Source: Diphasiastrum complanatum
Taxonomy: Eukaryota; Streptophyta; Lycopodiopsida; Lycopodiales; Lycopodiaceae
DNA: 64,000 nucleotides
NCBI GenBank assembly: GCA_029204225.1
Contig: CM055107.1
Coordinates: 44,752,507-44,816,506, forward strand
Direction: 5' to 3'
Positions 47,875 through 59,229 of this stretch are shown here, one piece after another. Within the stretch, counting starts at the first letter, position 1, and each line of letters begins with the position of its first letter. The notes beneath the pieces are model-generated. The model ran no database searches, was not told the DNA's origin, and worked only from the letters and a program-made list of their open reading frames with translations. The position numbers were made by a program, and so were the translations under genes.

Positions 47875-47904
47875 CATCAAGTTGAAGAAATTTTTGCAGG
47901 GCCT

Positions 47905-48380
47905 GTGGAATACATCAACAATACACCACGAGCTACTCCCCCTAGTCCAATGGAGTAGTAGAAAGGAAGAATCAGACACTTATTGAAAGTTCCAAAAGCA
48001 TAATGGTCCATGCGACAGAAGCTGTCTCCACGGCTGTCTATTTGTAGAATCGATCCATCACTAAGGCCCTGAATGGCAAGACACCTTATGAGGTGTGGAC
48101 TGGATCGAAACCATCACTCAAATATATTCGAGGTTTTGGTTGCATTGCCTACGCTCAGATCCCTGAAGATTTGAGTAAGAAGTTGGATGACAAGAGCAAA
48201 AAATTGATTTTCATTGGCTACTCCCCAGATCACAAGGCATACAAGCTGTGCAACTTGGAAAATCAGAAGACTTTCATGAGCAGGGATGTCATATTAATGG
48301 AAGACCAATTTTTTGACCATAAGGAAAAAGCTCCAGCCAAATCTGACCCAAGGATCGAACAGTCACTGTTCGATCCTTAG
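47905..48380 (+). pseudogene. Copia C: integrase C-terminal part
   Basis: It begins in the integrase core just before the catalytic Glu region (the usual NGVVERKN is decayed to a stop-bearing NGVV-RKNQTLIESSKSIM equivalent). It continues VHATEAVSTAVYL, a stop, NRSITKALNGKTPYEVWTGS and KPSLKYIRGFGCIAYAQIPE, then KKLDDKSKKLIFIGYSPDHK, AYKLCNLENQKTFMSRDVIL and an acidic tail. The first two catalytic Asp boxes are absent because the element is truncated at its junction with LTR-F. Confidence 0.85.
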
Positions 48381-48397
48381 GATCAAAAAATCAAATT

Positions 48398-50131
48398 TTG
48401 ATCCAAGTATCGAAAACAACTCAAAGATCGAAAATCAGAAAATCGATACTAACTCGAAAAATGAGTCAAAACCTCAACATATCGAACAACATCAAAGGAT
48501 CAAGCTTCAACCCAGAAGAAACACTTGATGCTGACCAGTGGAAAGCGGCCATGGATGCAGAATTTGATTCTTTGATTGAGAGTCAAACGTGTACTGTAAC
48601 GGAACTACCAAAGGATCAAAATTTGATCCCATGCAAGTGGCTATTCAAGGTGAAGTATGATGCTGAAGGAAAAATAAATCGACATAAGGCCAAATTGGTA
48701 GCCAAAGGCTTCTCCCAGATCCCATATTTGGATTATTCAAAAACCTTCAACCCAGTGGTAAAGCATGCTTCAATTCGTTTACTTCTTTCCTATGCAGCTG
48801 TAGCCGAGCGACCTTGAAGTTCACCAAATGGACATTCAAACTGTATTCCTCAATGGTAACAATTGAAGAGAAGATCTACATGTCCCAGCATGAAGGATAT
48901 GAGATGAAGGATAAGGAGCACCTATCATAATTCATAAAGCCTTGTATGGTCTGAAACAGTCTCCAAGAGCTTGGTTTCAAAAAATTAATGCTTTTTTGAT
49001 CGAGTTTCATCCCAAAATCGGTAGACTCAAATGTTTATTTTAAGTCTGTATCGAATTCCTTCATCATCAGTACTCTATATGTTGATGATACCTTACTTTT
49101 CAGTAATAATCTGAATTTTATGATGGATACCAAATGCATGTTAGCACAGGAATACAAGATGACAGATATGGGTCCTGCACACTACTGTTACGGAATTTAG
49201 ACTTTTCAAATTCAATCCAGTAGGCAAATTTTCATCAGCCAACAGAGATTTTTAGATTTTCATCAGCCAACAGAGATACCTCACCAATGTGTTAAAGAAA
49301 TATGGAATGGCCGAGTGCAAACCGAGCTACTTCCCCCTCGACCCTAGTTTGAAGATGTCAAAGGAGCAATGTCCAAAATTTGAGTCAGAGAAGGAGGAGA
49401 TAAAGAAGTATCTATTTCACTCCATAATCAAGTCACTCATGTATGCCATGGTTTGCACTCGACCCGATCTTGCCTACTCAATCAACTCCCTCAGCCAATT
49501 TCTTTTAAATCCAGGTCTAATCCATTGGAAGGCTCTCATGAAAGTTATGAAGTATGTCCAAGCTACAAAGCACTTCAACATTTGCTATGAAGGTAGCCAA
49601 TTTGCCAACATTCTAGAAGGCTACACAGATGCAGATTGGGCAGGAGATATCGATACTAGAAAATCGACATCTGGGTTTGTATTCTTGTTCAATCAAGGCT
49701 CGATTTCATGAAACAGCTAGAAACATACCTCAGTAGTACTATCCTCCACAGAATCAGAATACATAGCCCAAAAATGCTACCAAGGAGACAATCTGGCTGA
49801 GGAACCTACTTGTAGATATCGAAATTATCCAGTCACATCCAATGACCCTCTATTGTGACAATCAAAGTGCCATTGCATTGTCTCTGAATCTGAGATTCCA
49901 CTCTCGAAGTAAGCATATCGAATCACTATCTCAAAGAAAAAGTGCAAAGCAAGAAAATTTCTTTGGTTTATTGCAAGACAGAATTATAGACAGTAGATTA
50001 ATTCACCAAGGCTCTAACCAAGGAGCATCATCTCAGATTTAACAACCTACTAAATCTGAATATCAAAATTTTTCAGGATCCACAGTTGGAATTCATGCTC
50101 AAGACCAATTCCATTAAGGTAATGAGCATCT
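48398..50131 (+). pseudogene. Copia C: reverse transcriptase and RNase H
   Basis: RT: DADQWKAAMDAEFDSLIESQ, CKWLFKVKYDAEGKINRHKA and KLVAKGFSQIPYLDYSKTFN, then a frameshift near 48,810. VHQMDIQT-VFLNG and KALYGLKQSPRAWFQKINAF follow, then YVDDTLLFSNN near 49,080 (catalytic box intact). A 28-bp tandem duplication (CATCAGCCAACAGAGAT at 49,233 and 49,261) disrupts the connection. RNase H: YTDADWAGDIDTRKSTSGFV, SSTESEYIAQ, a frameshift, YCDNQSAIALSLNLRFHSRS and KHIE, ending in TKALTKEHHLRFNNLLNLNI and DPQLEFMLKTNSIKVMSILK at the LTR edge. Many frame breaks. Confidence 0.86.
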
Positions 50132-50887
50132 TGAAAAATACCCTGTTTATACCTATCTTTGAAAAATTCACAAAAAAGAAAAGGCTCAAAAAATTACTAT
50201 ATCAGAAACTCAACTCGCATTTTTAAAAAAAAATTGATATTGTATCGACTCAAAAAATCCTAGATTTTTTGATATCCAAAAGTTAGAGCTTTTCGATCCT
50301 GTATCGACTCGAAAAATCCAAGATTTTTTTGAGACCCAAAAATCAGAATTTTTTAATATGGGCTCGTCGTGTATAATTTCGAGTCATTGTAAAATTCAAT
50401 ATTGTCAGGACTCCAACGTTGACAGTTCGCCTACTTCTGCACATAGCTCTTTGGCAAAGCGACGACTACCTACTGTAGGACAAATGTGGTTAATCAAATA
50501 GATTAATGTCAGCTTTCAATGTACTGATCATCTGACTTCCAATCATCAAGGAAGATCTACTGGAGTCAGCGCTCTGAACAGGACGTGATCTTGTAGGCAT
50601 TTTTTTAGGATATAGTTAAGTTCATTTTTTGAGTTTAGTAGTATCTGATCAACTAGTTATCAACTGAAGCGGTTTTGCACCCTCACTCTCACGCCCAGGT
50701 TCAAGCTTCTTATACTCATTTTGATTTGTGATTAGAGTGCAATTAGGTCCATTGTATTGTTGTTTCATTGCGCAATTTGTATAATTTTGATCTTGAATGC
50801 TAATTGGTAACTGACACACTTCTGATCCATGTTCTATCGGCTCACCGCTTCCGCTGCAAAATATCAAATTTTTCTTGATTTCTTACA
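50132..50887 (+). repeat. Copia C 3' LTR (LTR-C, about 756 bp)
   Basis: It runs from TGAAAAATACCCTG to TTTCTTACA. The right end is fixed by the copy at 61,391-62,190, where the same terminus is followed by a PBS. It contains the TTTTTTGAGT/ACTCGA-type repeats at 50,190-50,390. The frame on the minus strand at 50,649-50,867 is within the LTR and is not a gene. Confidence 0.75.
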
Positions 50888-50929
50888 AGACTAAAAAATA
50901 TACCTCGTGGGCTATGTGCATACTTAGCT

Positions 50930-51190
50930 CGATCTTCTTAGAGGTGGCATTAGCTGATGATCCAATCCTTGGACTTGTTGTTGCTGACTAACAACAACTT
51001 CTTCATCTAACTCGATGTCGAGTAGTTGATCAACTATGGGCATGCTTGAGCCTGAGGCTCAAATTGTCGTGTCAATGGCAGGCATCGAAGGTTTGCATGA
51101 AACTTTACTCTTGCCTTTGAGGTCGTTGAATTGATCCTCGATGAATCCAAACACTCGCATGTGGTTTTCATCCGCTATTGTTTTGTGCTC
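50930..51190 (-). pseudogene. Copia integrase linker fragment, inverted and internally deleted
   Basis: The minus strand reads RVFGFI then IEDQFNDLKGKSK directly, then an acidic linker ending LLDIELDEEVVV. Compared with 2,346-2,705, the segment between ATTCATCG and TTTATCGAGG is missing. The two edges share ATCG, so the deletion probably arose at a 4-base microhomology (near 51,140). Confidence 0.75.
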
Positions 51191-51199
51191 TCATCATCT

Positions 51200-51545
51200 G
51201 ATTTGTACATGCTACTTACTGAATCAATCTATCTTCTTATTGCATTCAGTATCATGTCAAAATGTATGGGTCTCTAAAGTCATTTGTAACTGATAAATCT
51301 CTTATTACTTCATCTGATATGTTGAATACTTCAACGTTGCAGTATTTTATACATTACTTCACACTCTGAAATTGTTTGGCTACAAAATCACTTTAGTAGT
51401 AATGATTTCAAAGTTAGTTGCTAAAATAATTACTTCTGTCGTTATAGCTTTGTTCAATTATTGATAGGCTTAGTCATGCATTAGGAAAGAAGGCTAATTC
51501 TACTACACTCGATAGTTCGTTCATAGACTTTGAATTATCAAATCT
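51200..51545 (+). repeat. Partial copia LTR (LTR-B family)
   Basis: It matches 41,150-41,440 (TGAATCAATCTATC, TTATTGCATTCAG, ATTGTTTGGCTAC, GATTTCAAAGTTAGTTGCTA, TAGTCATGCATTAGG) and, inverted, 2,010-2,290. It lacks the 5' part of the LTR with the TATA box. Confidence 0.65.
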
Positions 51546-51589
51546 TCATTCCTTCTTCCAACAATAGCTCCTTGCAAATCCTTCAATTT

Positions 51590-51790
51590 CAGGTCAAAAC
51601 GAGCCATAAGTTGCTTCATCTACTATTTGTGTAGTTTTGTAACCTATTCCATCAACAGATAATTGGAAATATTGGAAGCATTAGAAGTGGATGGAATCGA
51701 AGGAGTGGTATGGTGGACCGGTGTATAGTTATCGCTCATGTCATCATCAGAGCCCCCATCCTCTTCTCTAATGGCATCTTCCATTGCTTC
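51590..51790 (-). pseudogene. Gypsy-type gag start, inverted
   Basis: This is the counterpart of 1,750-1,987: minus-strand acidic start (MEDAIREEDGGSDDD) and Pro/Ser/His-rich linker, with stops. It is preceded on that strand by the LTR-like region at 52,632-51,890. Confidence 0.4.
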
Positions 51791-51889
51791 CTACAACGTA
51801 GCATACTACTCTCATCGTTTGAGCTCTCTTCTGATAATTTGTGGTACCCAGTGAGGAACCACATAATCACTGCATGATCGGGAGTCAAA

Positions 51890-52632
51890 GTTGTATTACA
51901 CTCAGATCAAAGATTCTTGACCTGTCAAAAGGGATTAGAAAACAGTATAGAGCTCTAACTTATGGCTAGTTGTAGCTTAGTTGCTATCTAACTCTAACAC
52001 GAATACTACCCTTCCAATCTTCTACTATCCACACAATAAATCCATAGATAAAAAAGAAAGAGGGTGAGAGAAGAAGGTGAGGGAGATTAGCTCATGCGCT
52101 TTAATCACTACTCTAATGGAAAAACATTAAGAAGCATAACCATTAGACAATGCAAAAAAGGTTAAGAACATATTAGCATTCATAAAGAGCATTAGAAAAT
52201 GGCAAAGCACATGAGGATGCTTGAGAAATCAAAATGGTAGAGTCTTCTCCTCTCTATTAAGCATAGAAAAATGAATACAAGAGGTGTTTTTTTATTCTTG
52301 GGGAGTCCCTTGCCTCTTTGCTACCATTGGCTGGTTCATTGAGGCAAGGATTGAAATTCAAGCCCTTCATAGAAAACACAAATGATGACAAGGTGCACAA
52401 AGTAGCACATCTCACCTATTGTCATTTTGATACTTCTAACTTAAACTTTGTAGCTTAGACTTTGGGCTTTTTTATATTTTATTTACAAGGCCCAAGTCTA
52501 TTTTATTCTATGTTACAATGTTCTATACTTTACAAATGTGCTCATTGGGTTATAAGCTTATGCACGCAAGATGCCATGATCCTCATGCCTATTTTAATTT
52601 TCAAAAGGTATTTTTTAGTTTTGATACCCATT
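51890..52632 (-). repeat. Gypsy-like 5' LTR region, inverted
   Basis: Reverse-orientation homologue of 892-1,640, with GAGGATGCTTGAGAAATCAA and CTCCTCTCTATTAAGCAT blocks on the plus strand. Similarity to the other copy ends sharply at about 52,632. Confidence 0.5.
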
Positions 52633-52639
52633 TATCAAA

Positions 52640-54010
52640 ATGATTCACTAATCATGCATCTTACAGGCAATATAATTCAAACCATCAGTTCCCGGTGAAT
52701 CCACATCATGCCGATCATTTTACCAATTAACTTCACTTTGGAGTAATCAACTACTCAAGTTAATTGCCAATGACTCAGAAATCTCAAATGTCTAGGTGAA
52801 GAATTCAATTATACTAGTATGACACCACATTTAGATCCTTACCCAAATCATTTATAAGCTAATCCATAAATCTTCCTTACAAAGATTTGTTAACTTTGCA
52901 AGTATCTGTCAAAACAATACTTGATCATATGCTTATGTTCGCTGACCAGGTTAAGTGCACCGGATAACCTTAGTAACTAGGATTACACACTAGATTCATA
53001 CAAGATTAATCGTGCACATATGAAAATAATCTCAATATGACCCAGTACATAAACACATTCTACCTGGTAGATTCCTCCAGAACCCACATATGTTACTCAC
53101 ATATCTCATTGAGATCTTGTAACTCAGCTACAAAATATTTTCTATTTCTCATGAGTAAATAACATATTATCCAGAAAATATTTGAGACGAATTCAATCTC
53201 AACAGTTTCCAATCCTACATGCCTCTAATTACATAATTCCTTCATCTCAATCAACCCCTCTCTAATCCTAGTACTCAAACTAAGATTAGGTTGATCCAAT
53301 ACAGAACTCTCAGACTTAAATCCTGATCAAATTTACTCCTATTCCAATCAAAATGGAATTAGTAACCTTTGACCTTTTACTGTACTACTTATAGATAATG
53401 ATTCAAATATCAAACATGTTCTAGTTCCAGATTGTCCACACAATCCCCAGAGAGTTCCTCTTTTTTGAAAAGTTTTAATTAGGCATGTTACTCTAAATCT
53501 ATCCAAAATTACTTCCAAAAAAATCTCATTTCTATACCACAAACTGGTTCTTTTCCAAAAACTATGCAATCCACAGATTCCCAAATGGAATTTTATCCCA
53601 CCACTTCACCTCTCCTTTTAAAGAAATTATAAATTCAATAAAAGTTAACTAGAAAGATGATATATGAAAATATCTAAATCCAAGAAAAGTCAGTAATAAG
53701 TGCTTTCACTAAAGGATTCACCCTATTACAAACAGGACTTCCCCTTCAAATATTTCCAATCTGAGTGATAGAAGCTACTATTCCATCAAAATCCATTTAT
53801 GCAACAGAGATATTCTAGGTTTAAGAAATTGAAACATTCTAACCTTAGAATTTATTTGAATTCCAAGTCTATTCATACAAGTAGTACTTTACATGACATA
53901 ACAGTCTTTCAGAAGAATAACTTCATGCTAGAAAGAATTCATATAAACTAGTCTGATGTTTTATATTCAAAAAATTATTAAGAATTAAAGGATTAAATAA
54001 AAAAGCGAGA
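52640..54010. other. No recognisable gene
   Basis: AT-rich sequence with only short frames. No LTR terminus, PBS or protein motif was found. Confidence 0.5.
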
Positions 54011-54011
54011 A

Positions 54012-54072
54012 ATACATCTTCATTTGAGGAAGAAGTTCTTCACATTGAGAATGTCTAATACAAACACTATCT
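54012..54072 (+). pseudogene. Tiny copia gag fragment
   Basis: Codons near LRKKFFTLRMSNTNTISK resemble the gag segment at 36,703-36,760 of copia B (KKILHTQDVEQ-type, shifted frame). At the DNA level the shared words are GAAGAA-TTCTTCACA and AATGTCTAA/GATGTCGAA. The fragment stops abruptly at 54,072, the left edge of an inverted LTR half. Confidence 0.4.
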
Positions 54073-54446
54073 CAAAGAGCTAGTCTCCTAGAATATAGGA
54101 ATATTCCCTACAAAATAGAATCTAAGAAAAATGGTCAACTCTTATCTTCTAAAACTCTATACACATGTGTGAACATCCACTTGCCATGTGGGAGCATTTA
54201 CTCATGCACATGCAAGGAAAAGCTAATTCCTAGGTGACTAGTCAACTTGACTAAAAACTAGTCATATCATGTCCACACTAACTTGATTGATACAAAATCA
54301 AAATAGATATTTAAAAGTATGAAAGTACTTTCTTTCACACGTGGGAACAGGCTCCACACGTGTGAAATCAGATCATGAACATTGTACTCATGAGTGATCT
54401 TTATTTACAATAAAAAATGACAAGTGAGAAGTGACAATTTTCAACA
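54073..54446 (-). repeat. LTR-F 5' half, inverted
   Basis: On the minus strand it runs from TGTTGAAAATTGTCACTTC (54,446) to AGCTCTTTG (54,073), matching 47,021-47,379 of the intact LTR-F. An 8-base insertion distinguishes it near 54,098. It carries CACACGTGTG at 54,355-54,364. Confidence 0.88.
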
Positions 54447-55237
54447 GACAGTGGGAAAAAGGGCAAAAATAAGGAATGCAGCCACATGTTGCCCTGCATC
54501 ACTACTCCTGGGAATGTGCAGCTCTGGATCAAATCACTGCGCCCACAAAATAATCTCAAATTTCACGAAGCTATTTTTTGCATGCGCTGAAAGCTCCTGG
54601 GCATTTGGGCTTCCACAGGCTGTCTCTGTCGTTGGCTGCTCATGTTCATGTAAAACAAATTATAATAACTTCATGTAAAACAAATTGCAATCACTGCATG
54701 TAAAACCAAAAAAGTGGTATAATTATTATAATCACGTAAAATCAATTCCTTGATTTTAACAAAGGATTTAGTGGCACCTCGCCCGATGTAAAATGTGTTC
54801 ACATAACATTTTGCTCAGAATTGTAAGATTCTTCCGTGTGAAACTTGTTTGAAAGTTGACAGTTTTAAAATTGCCATGTGTAAATCTATTTGGTCCTCAC
54901 TAGATTGCACATATCCGTTTCATTTAATCAACACCTTTCAACAAGTGCTCGGAAAACCTCATCTGAGTTATCCTCAGAAAACCTGCATTTTATAGAACTC
55001 TCAATTTTTCTTTTAAATGCTTGCATAAAAAACCATCACACATTTTATGATGCCGGTTCTTGAGAAAAACCTATCGATTCCATTCCTATAGTTTATTGAT
55101 TTTCCCAAGCACTACTTTCAATTGCCTTTACTTTGTTGTGCGATTTATACATACCCTTAGCTTCTACATCTAAGACTAACCTTAAATTGTTGGTTTGAAC
55201 GGGATTGAGTCTTTTAAACTTTGAAAAATAGACGTTG
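54447..55237. other. No gene; short CATGTAAAAC repeats
   Basis: The word CATGTAAAAC recurs about three times between 54,645 and 54,710 (with CACGTAAAAT further on). There is no coding evidence. This block lies between the two halves of a broken LTR. Confidence 0.5.
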
Positions 55238-55377
55238 AAGAAACAAAACATTTCTATTCCCAAAGCTTTGCTAGCTGTTAGCCCTCAGTTTGACGAAAAG
55301 ACACGAAACAAAAATGTTTGCGAACATCCTGACAAAAAGACACGAACACGAAATGTTCACGAAAGAAAAGCGTTCGT
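55238..55377 (+). repeat. Copia I 5' LTR fragment
   Basis: It starts TGAAGAAACAAAAC and matches 58,499-58,685 (CCAAAGCTTTGCTAGC, CAGTTTGACGAAAAGACACG, TGCGAACATCCTGAC, GAAAGAAAAGCGTTCGTGA). It is cut at 55,377, where LTR-F sequence begins. Confidence 0.8.
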
Positions 55378-55866
55378 GATTTTAGTCATATTCTAGAAGG
55401 TCAACTATTGGATAAGGATCAAGGATGGATAAAATGGATAGATCTGAGTGATGTGGCACTCTTCACACGTGTGAAGGCCTGCTGGACTGTACCAGACTCA
55501 TGGATGTACTTGATCCATAAAAGGATCATCATTTTGCTAAGAAAACTGATGAGACTTTTGCACTCTACACTTTTCTGAGATTTCTAGTCATTTGTCTTGT
55601 GATTTTTATGCATGATTGCTATCTAGTATCATTGTACTTGTTGTTTCAGGTGCAGGCCGTACAGTGGACAGTACTCCACACGTGTGAAGCCGCTCTCACT
55701 AAAAAAATGATGTGTTGATCCATTGCTCTTGCTTAAATCCAAGTGTAGTGAATCTAGATCAAGATCTATTGTGTAGAACTTGATAGATTCATTGATTAAG
55801 CAACCAATAACTCTCTATGATTGTAAAGTACAATCATTATTGTCCTAAAAACTGTAAAATTTATCA
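55378..55866 (+). repeat. LTR-F 3' half
   Basis: It matches 47,380-47,874 from GATTTTAGTCATATTC to TTTATCA. It contains CCATAAAAGGATC as the TATA region and palindromes at 55,462-55,475 (perfect 14-mer TTCACACGTGTGAA) and 55,677-55,686. Its left edge corresponds to the base after the right edge of the inverted half at 54,073. Confidence 0.88.
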
Positions 55867-55867
55867 A

Positions 55868-57705
55868 TAAAGAAAAGACAAAGAAGCAATTCAAGCCTAA
55901 GAGGGAGTCAGATCAAAAGCAGGATCAAGATCAGCAAGCAGAAGGAGCCAACAAAGGCAAATGGAAGAATAAAGGAAGGTCGAAACAAAAGAGTGGAGAC
56001 AAGAAGACATGCGTGAGATGCAAACGCGAAGGACATACTGTCGATTTGTGTTGGCTTAATCCAAAAATTGAGTGTATCCACTGTCATAAGAAGGGTCATG
56101 TAACCATGGATTGCCGCCAAAACCCAAGAAACAAATAAGCTCAAAGCAGACATGAGAGCAACAATAGTTTGTCCTATGTTGAGGAGCCAGAGAGCTCAAA
56201 GACGGGCGAAGAAAGATCGAATTATGGTAATTTGACTGTATCAACACTTGACACACATGAATTAATTCTTATTTACCTCGCACTTTGTTACATCTAGATG
56301 GATCATGTCGGATTTTCAAAGTGCAGATCCATCAAGATTTATCATTCTTGGAGATTGATCAAAGCATCAAGTGAATGATATTGGTTCACTATGGCTCAAC
56401 ACAAATGACAGAGATAGACGACTCGAAGACGTTCTGTTCATGCCTACACTTAGGTAGCAGGACTTGCTATCAGTGGAAAGAATATCTGATGCATGGATGC
56501 GTGTGACATTCTTGGACGAAGCATGCAACGTTGTTGATGCAAGTACCAGTACACTGATCACTCAAGGTAGAAGAAAAGGCAACCTGTATCACTTGAAGAT
56601 ACGCCTACCTACAGATCAAGTGCATCAGACTCATGATGATTCGCCAAATATTCTCTGGCATAGGAGACTATGTCATATGAATTCAATATCACTATATCAA
56701 ACAAGCCATCATGGAGCAATCACAGGGGTGAGCATCTCAAATGCAACCAGTTCGATGACCTGTGATGCATGTTTGAAGGGTAAGATGTCACGTACCTCTT
56801 TTGTCAAAGACTTCTATAGAACTACAAAGATTTTGGAGCTTGTACATTCAGATATCTATGGACCTTTCAATGTGATCTCAGTAGGAGTCTCAAAGTATTA
56901 TATTACCTTTATTGATGATTACAGTAAGTTTTCCAGAGTCTACTTTATTCACAATAAATCGGAAGCATTTGACAAGTTCACAGAGTATGTGAATTGGGCA
57001 AAAAGATGCACTGAAAGTAAGATGAAACAGATTAGAATAGATCGAGGTGGAGAATACATCTCAAATCGATTCATTGACATCTGCAATGATCATGGAATCA
57101 TTCACAGAAGAACTGCATCTTACACACCGCAGCACAACGATGTTGTAGAAAGAAAAAAAAAACAGGACTCTAATGGAAGCTGCTAGGTCCCCTCACACAA
57201 CACCACACGAATTATGGTGGGGTAGAAGACCCAATCTGACTCACAACCCAATCTTTGATTGTGTAGCTTATGCACATGTTCTTGATAAGCTTCGAAAGAA
57301 GATTGATGAGAAAGCATAACAAGGATATCTTGTAGGATATGGCAATCATTTGTCATACTACAGAGTCTATATGCCAGAGACAAACACAATGAAGACAGTC
57401 TGAGACGTCAAATTCGATGAGAGCAGAAAGATGGCCAACAATGATTCTGTCAGTTATGAAGTCCTTAGAATGCAGTACTATGATCTACCAACTATGACAG
57501 AGGGAGAAGAGGATGAACACTCAGACGAAGATGTTCGAGTCGCACCTCATTTGAGTGATGAATCAGACGAAGAAAAATTTGCATGCCAACTTATTACTAC
57601 AATACTTGTAAACAGAAATGGTTTCGGGCCTAGCAGAACAGTTAAAGAAAGAGCATTGCAGTTCCAGAAGGCTCCTAGAAGATCGACAAGAGAATGAAAA
57701 GCACC
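55868..57705 (+). pseudogene. Copia I: gag end, protease remnant, integrase
   Basis: It starts inside gag (KKQFKPKRESDQKQDQ), then two good zinc knuckles: CVRCKREGHTVDLC near 56,010 and CIHCHKKGHVTMDC near 56,075. The protease region is damaged: the DSGATS box near 56,255 is missing. The pre-integrase motif HRRLCHMNSISLYQTSHHGA is followed by CDACLKGKMSRTSFVKDFYR and LVHSDIYGPFNVISVG. The core continues RIDRGGEYISNRFIDICNDH and DVVERKK. A run of ten A's near 57,155 shifts the frame at the ERKNRT box, and about 75 bases after it are deleted before PHTTPHELWWGRR. A linker with acidic residues follows. Same family as copia H. Confidence 0.87.
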
Positions 57706-57715
57706 AGCCAGATTT

Positions 57716-58495
57716 GTGCCAAGAAGCTCAGCTTCTACATCAGAAGAGTTTTGTGGATTCAATGGAGAACCACAAACATTCGAGAAACCAATTGAATGTC
57801 CAGAGAAGGACAAATGGATCCAAGCCATGAATGAGGAGATGGAATCCATGAGAAAGAATCAGGTATGGATGTTGCAGCCATTACCAGATAAGCAAAAAAC
57901 TGCAAAATACAAGTGGGTATACAAGCTGAAGTATGGACCGAATGGAGATATTTCTACGTATAAAGCAAGACTTGTAGTGAAGGGGTTTTCTCAGAGAAAT
58001 GGTATTGACTATGTTGAAACCTTCTCTCTTGTCATGAAACATTCATTCCTACGTTTACTATTTGCATATGCAGTTGCTTATGATCTCAAAATTCACATCA
58101 TGGATGAAAAGACAACGTTCTTGCATGGCTAGCTAGACGAAGAAGTCTACATGGATCAACCTCTAGGCTACATCTCGAACTCACTTTCTACTTTTGCATG
58201 CAGAATGCATAGGAGTATCTACAGTCTGAAGTAGTTAGCGCGACAATGGTATAAGAAGAAAGATCAAGCCTGACTAATGGCTGATTCCAATGTTTATGTG
58301 AGAATTATAAATGGGAAGATCATCATTGTAGCTGTATATCACTTGATAAGAGATCTGATCGGGAGGAAGATGCTACAGACTATTTTCATTGGAATAAAGG
58401 AGATGGTGACTGACATTTTTACAAAGGCCTTAGACAAAGGTCTGTTCGAGAAATAAAGGAGCAGCCTTGGATTCATCAAGCTACCATGCTTTGAG
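57716..58495 (+). pseudogene. Copia I: RT fused to RNase H tail by internal deletion
   Basis: RT is open from EEFCGFNGEPQTF through NEEMESMRKNQVWMLQPLPD, YKWVYKLKYGPNGDISTYKA, RLVVKGFSQRNGIDYVETFS and DLKIHIMDEKTTFLHG, then a stop. It continues to IIVAVY near 58,335, just before the YVDD box. There the sequence jumps to HLIRDLIGRKMLQTIFIGIK and MVTDIFTKALDKGLFEK, the end of RNase H. By comparison with copia H about 0.8 kb is missing, including YVDD and most RNase H catalytic residues. Confidence 0.88.
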
Positions 58496-58496
58496 A

Positions 58497-59100
58497 GAGA
58501 GAAGAAGAAACAAAATATTTCTGTTCCCAAAGCTTTGCTAGCTTTTAGCCCTCAGTTTGACGAAAAGACACGAAGCGAAAATGTTCGCAAACATCTTGAT
58601 GAAAAGACATGAAGCAAAAATGTTCGCGAACATCCTGACGAAAAGGCACGAATGCGAAATGTTCATGAAAGAAAAGTATTTGTGATACAACAGGAGAAAG
58701 TCAGACGACACGAAAGTCAAACACTCGAAGCGACACAAAAATCTTCTCGATACTTTTTGACCTTCACGCTCCAAAGGATCAGGAAGATCATGCAAGTACC
58801 AAGAAGTACAAAGACCCTGATCTGATATGATGACATCAACAAAAGAGCATTAGGACGTGCCTAACCCACCTTTCTTGTAATCCATGATTAGTTATAGATT
58901 GTTTAGTCTATCTAATCAGATGTGCTACTCTAAATGTATGCAATTACTAGATGTATAAGATACATACAATAGCATATAGAAAATATACAGAATAGAAGTC
59001 CGCCTGTGAGCGAGACAATTTTGTGAGCGGGATTTGCAGAGATTCAAGAAGTCCGCTATCATAGCCTTCAAAGGCATAAAATAGATCCAAAAACTAGAGG
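58497..59100 (+). repeat. Copia I 3' LTR
   Basis: It follows a purine-rich GAGAGAGAAGAAG. It matches the LTR fragment at 55,238-55,377 and, more weakly, LTR-H (CCAAAGCTTTGCTAGCTTT; TTGTAATCCATGATTAGTT). It includes two to three tandem units of a GACGAAAAGACACGAAGCGA type with the palindrome TGTTCGCGAACA at 58,621-58,632. The right end is uncertain. Confidence 0.65.
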
Positions 59101-59229
59101 AATCAATCAATAATCTTGATTCCTATGCCGTAATGCCTTGTGCTCAGGTGTCTATTGTATTTTGGGACCACCTCCATGAGCATAATGTCCATCCAATTTT
59201 TTCTCTCCTAGGAATCTATCATTCTCTCT

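Larger units (their letters stand above)
50152..52632 (-). repeat. Inverted copy of the 892-3,565 composite module
   Basis: The whole interval aligns, in reverse, with 892-3,565 in the same order: LTR-C, copia integrase linker, LTR-B fragment, gypsy gag start, gypsy-like LTR. The largest difference is a deletion of about 150 bases in the integrase piece. Similarity stops at about 52,632 (ACCCATTTAT) and about 50,152. The individual parts are listed separately. Confidence 0.8.
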
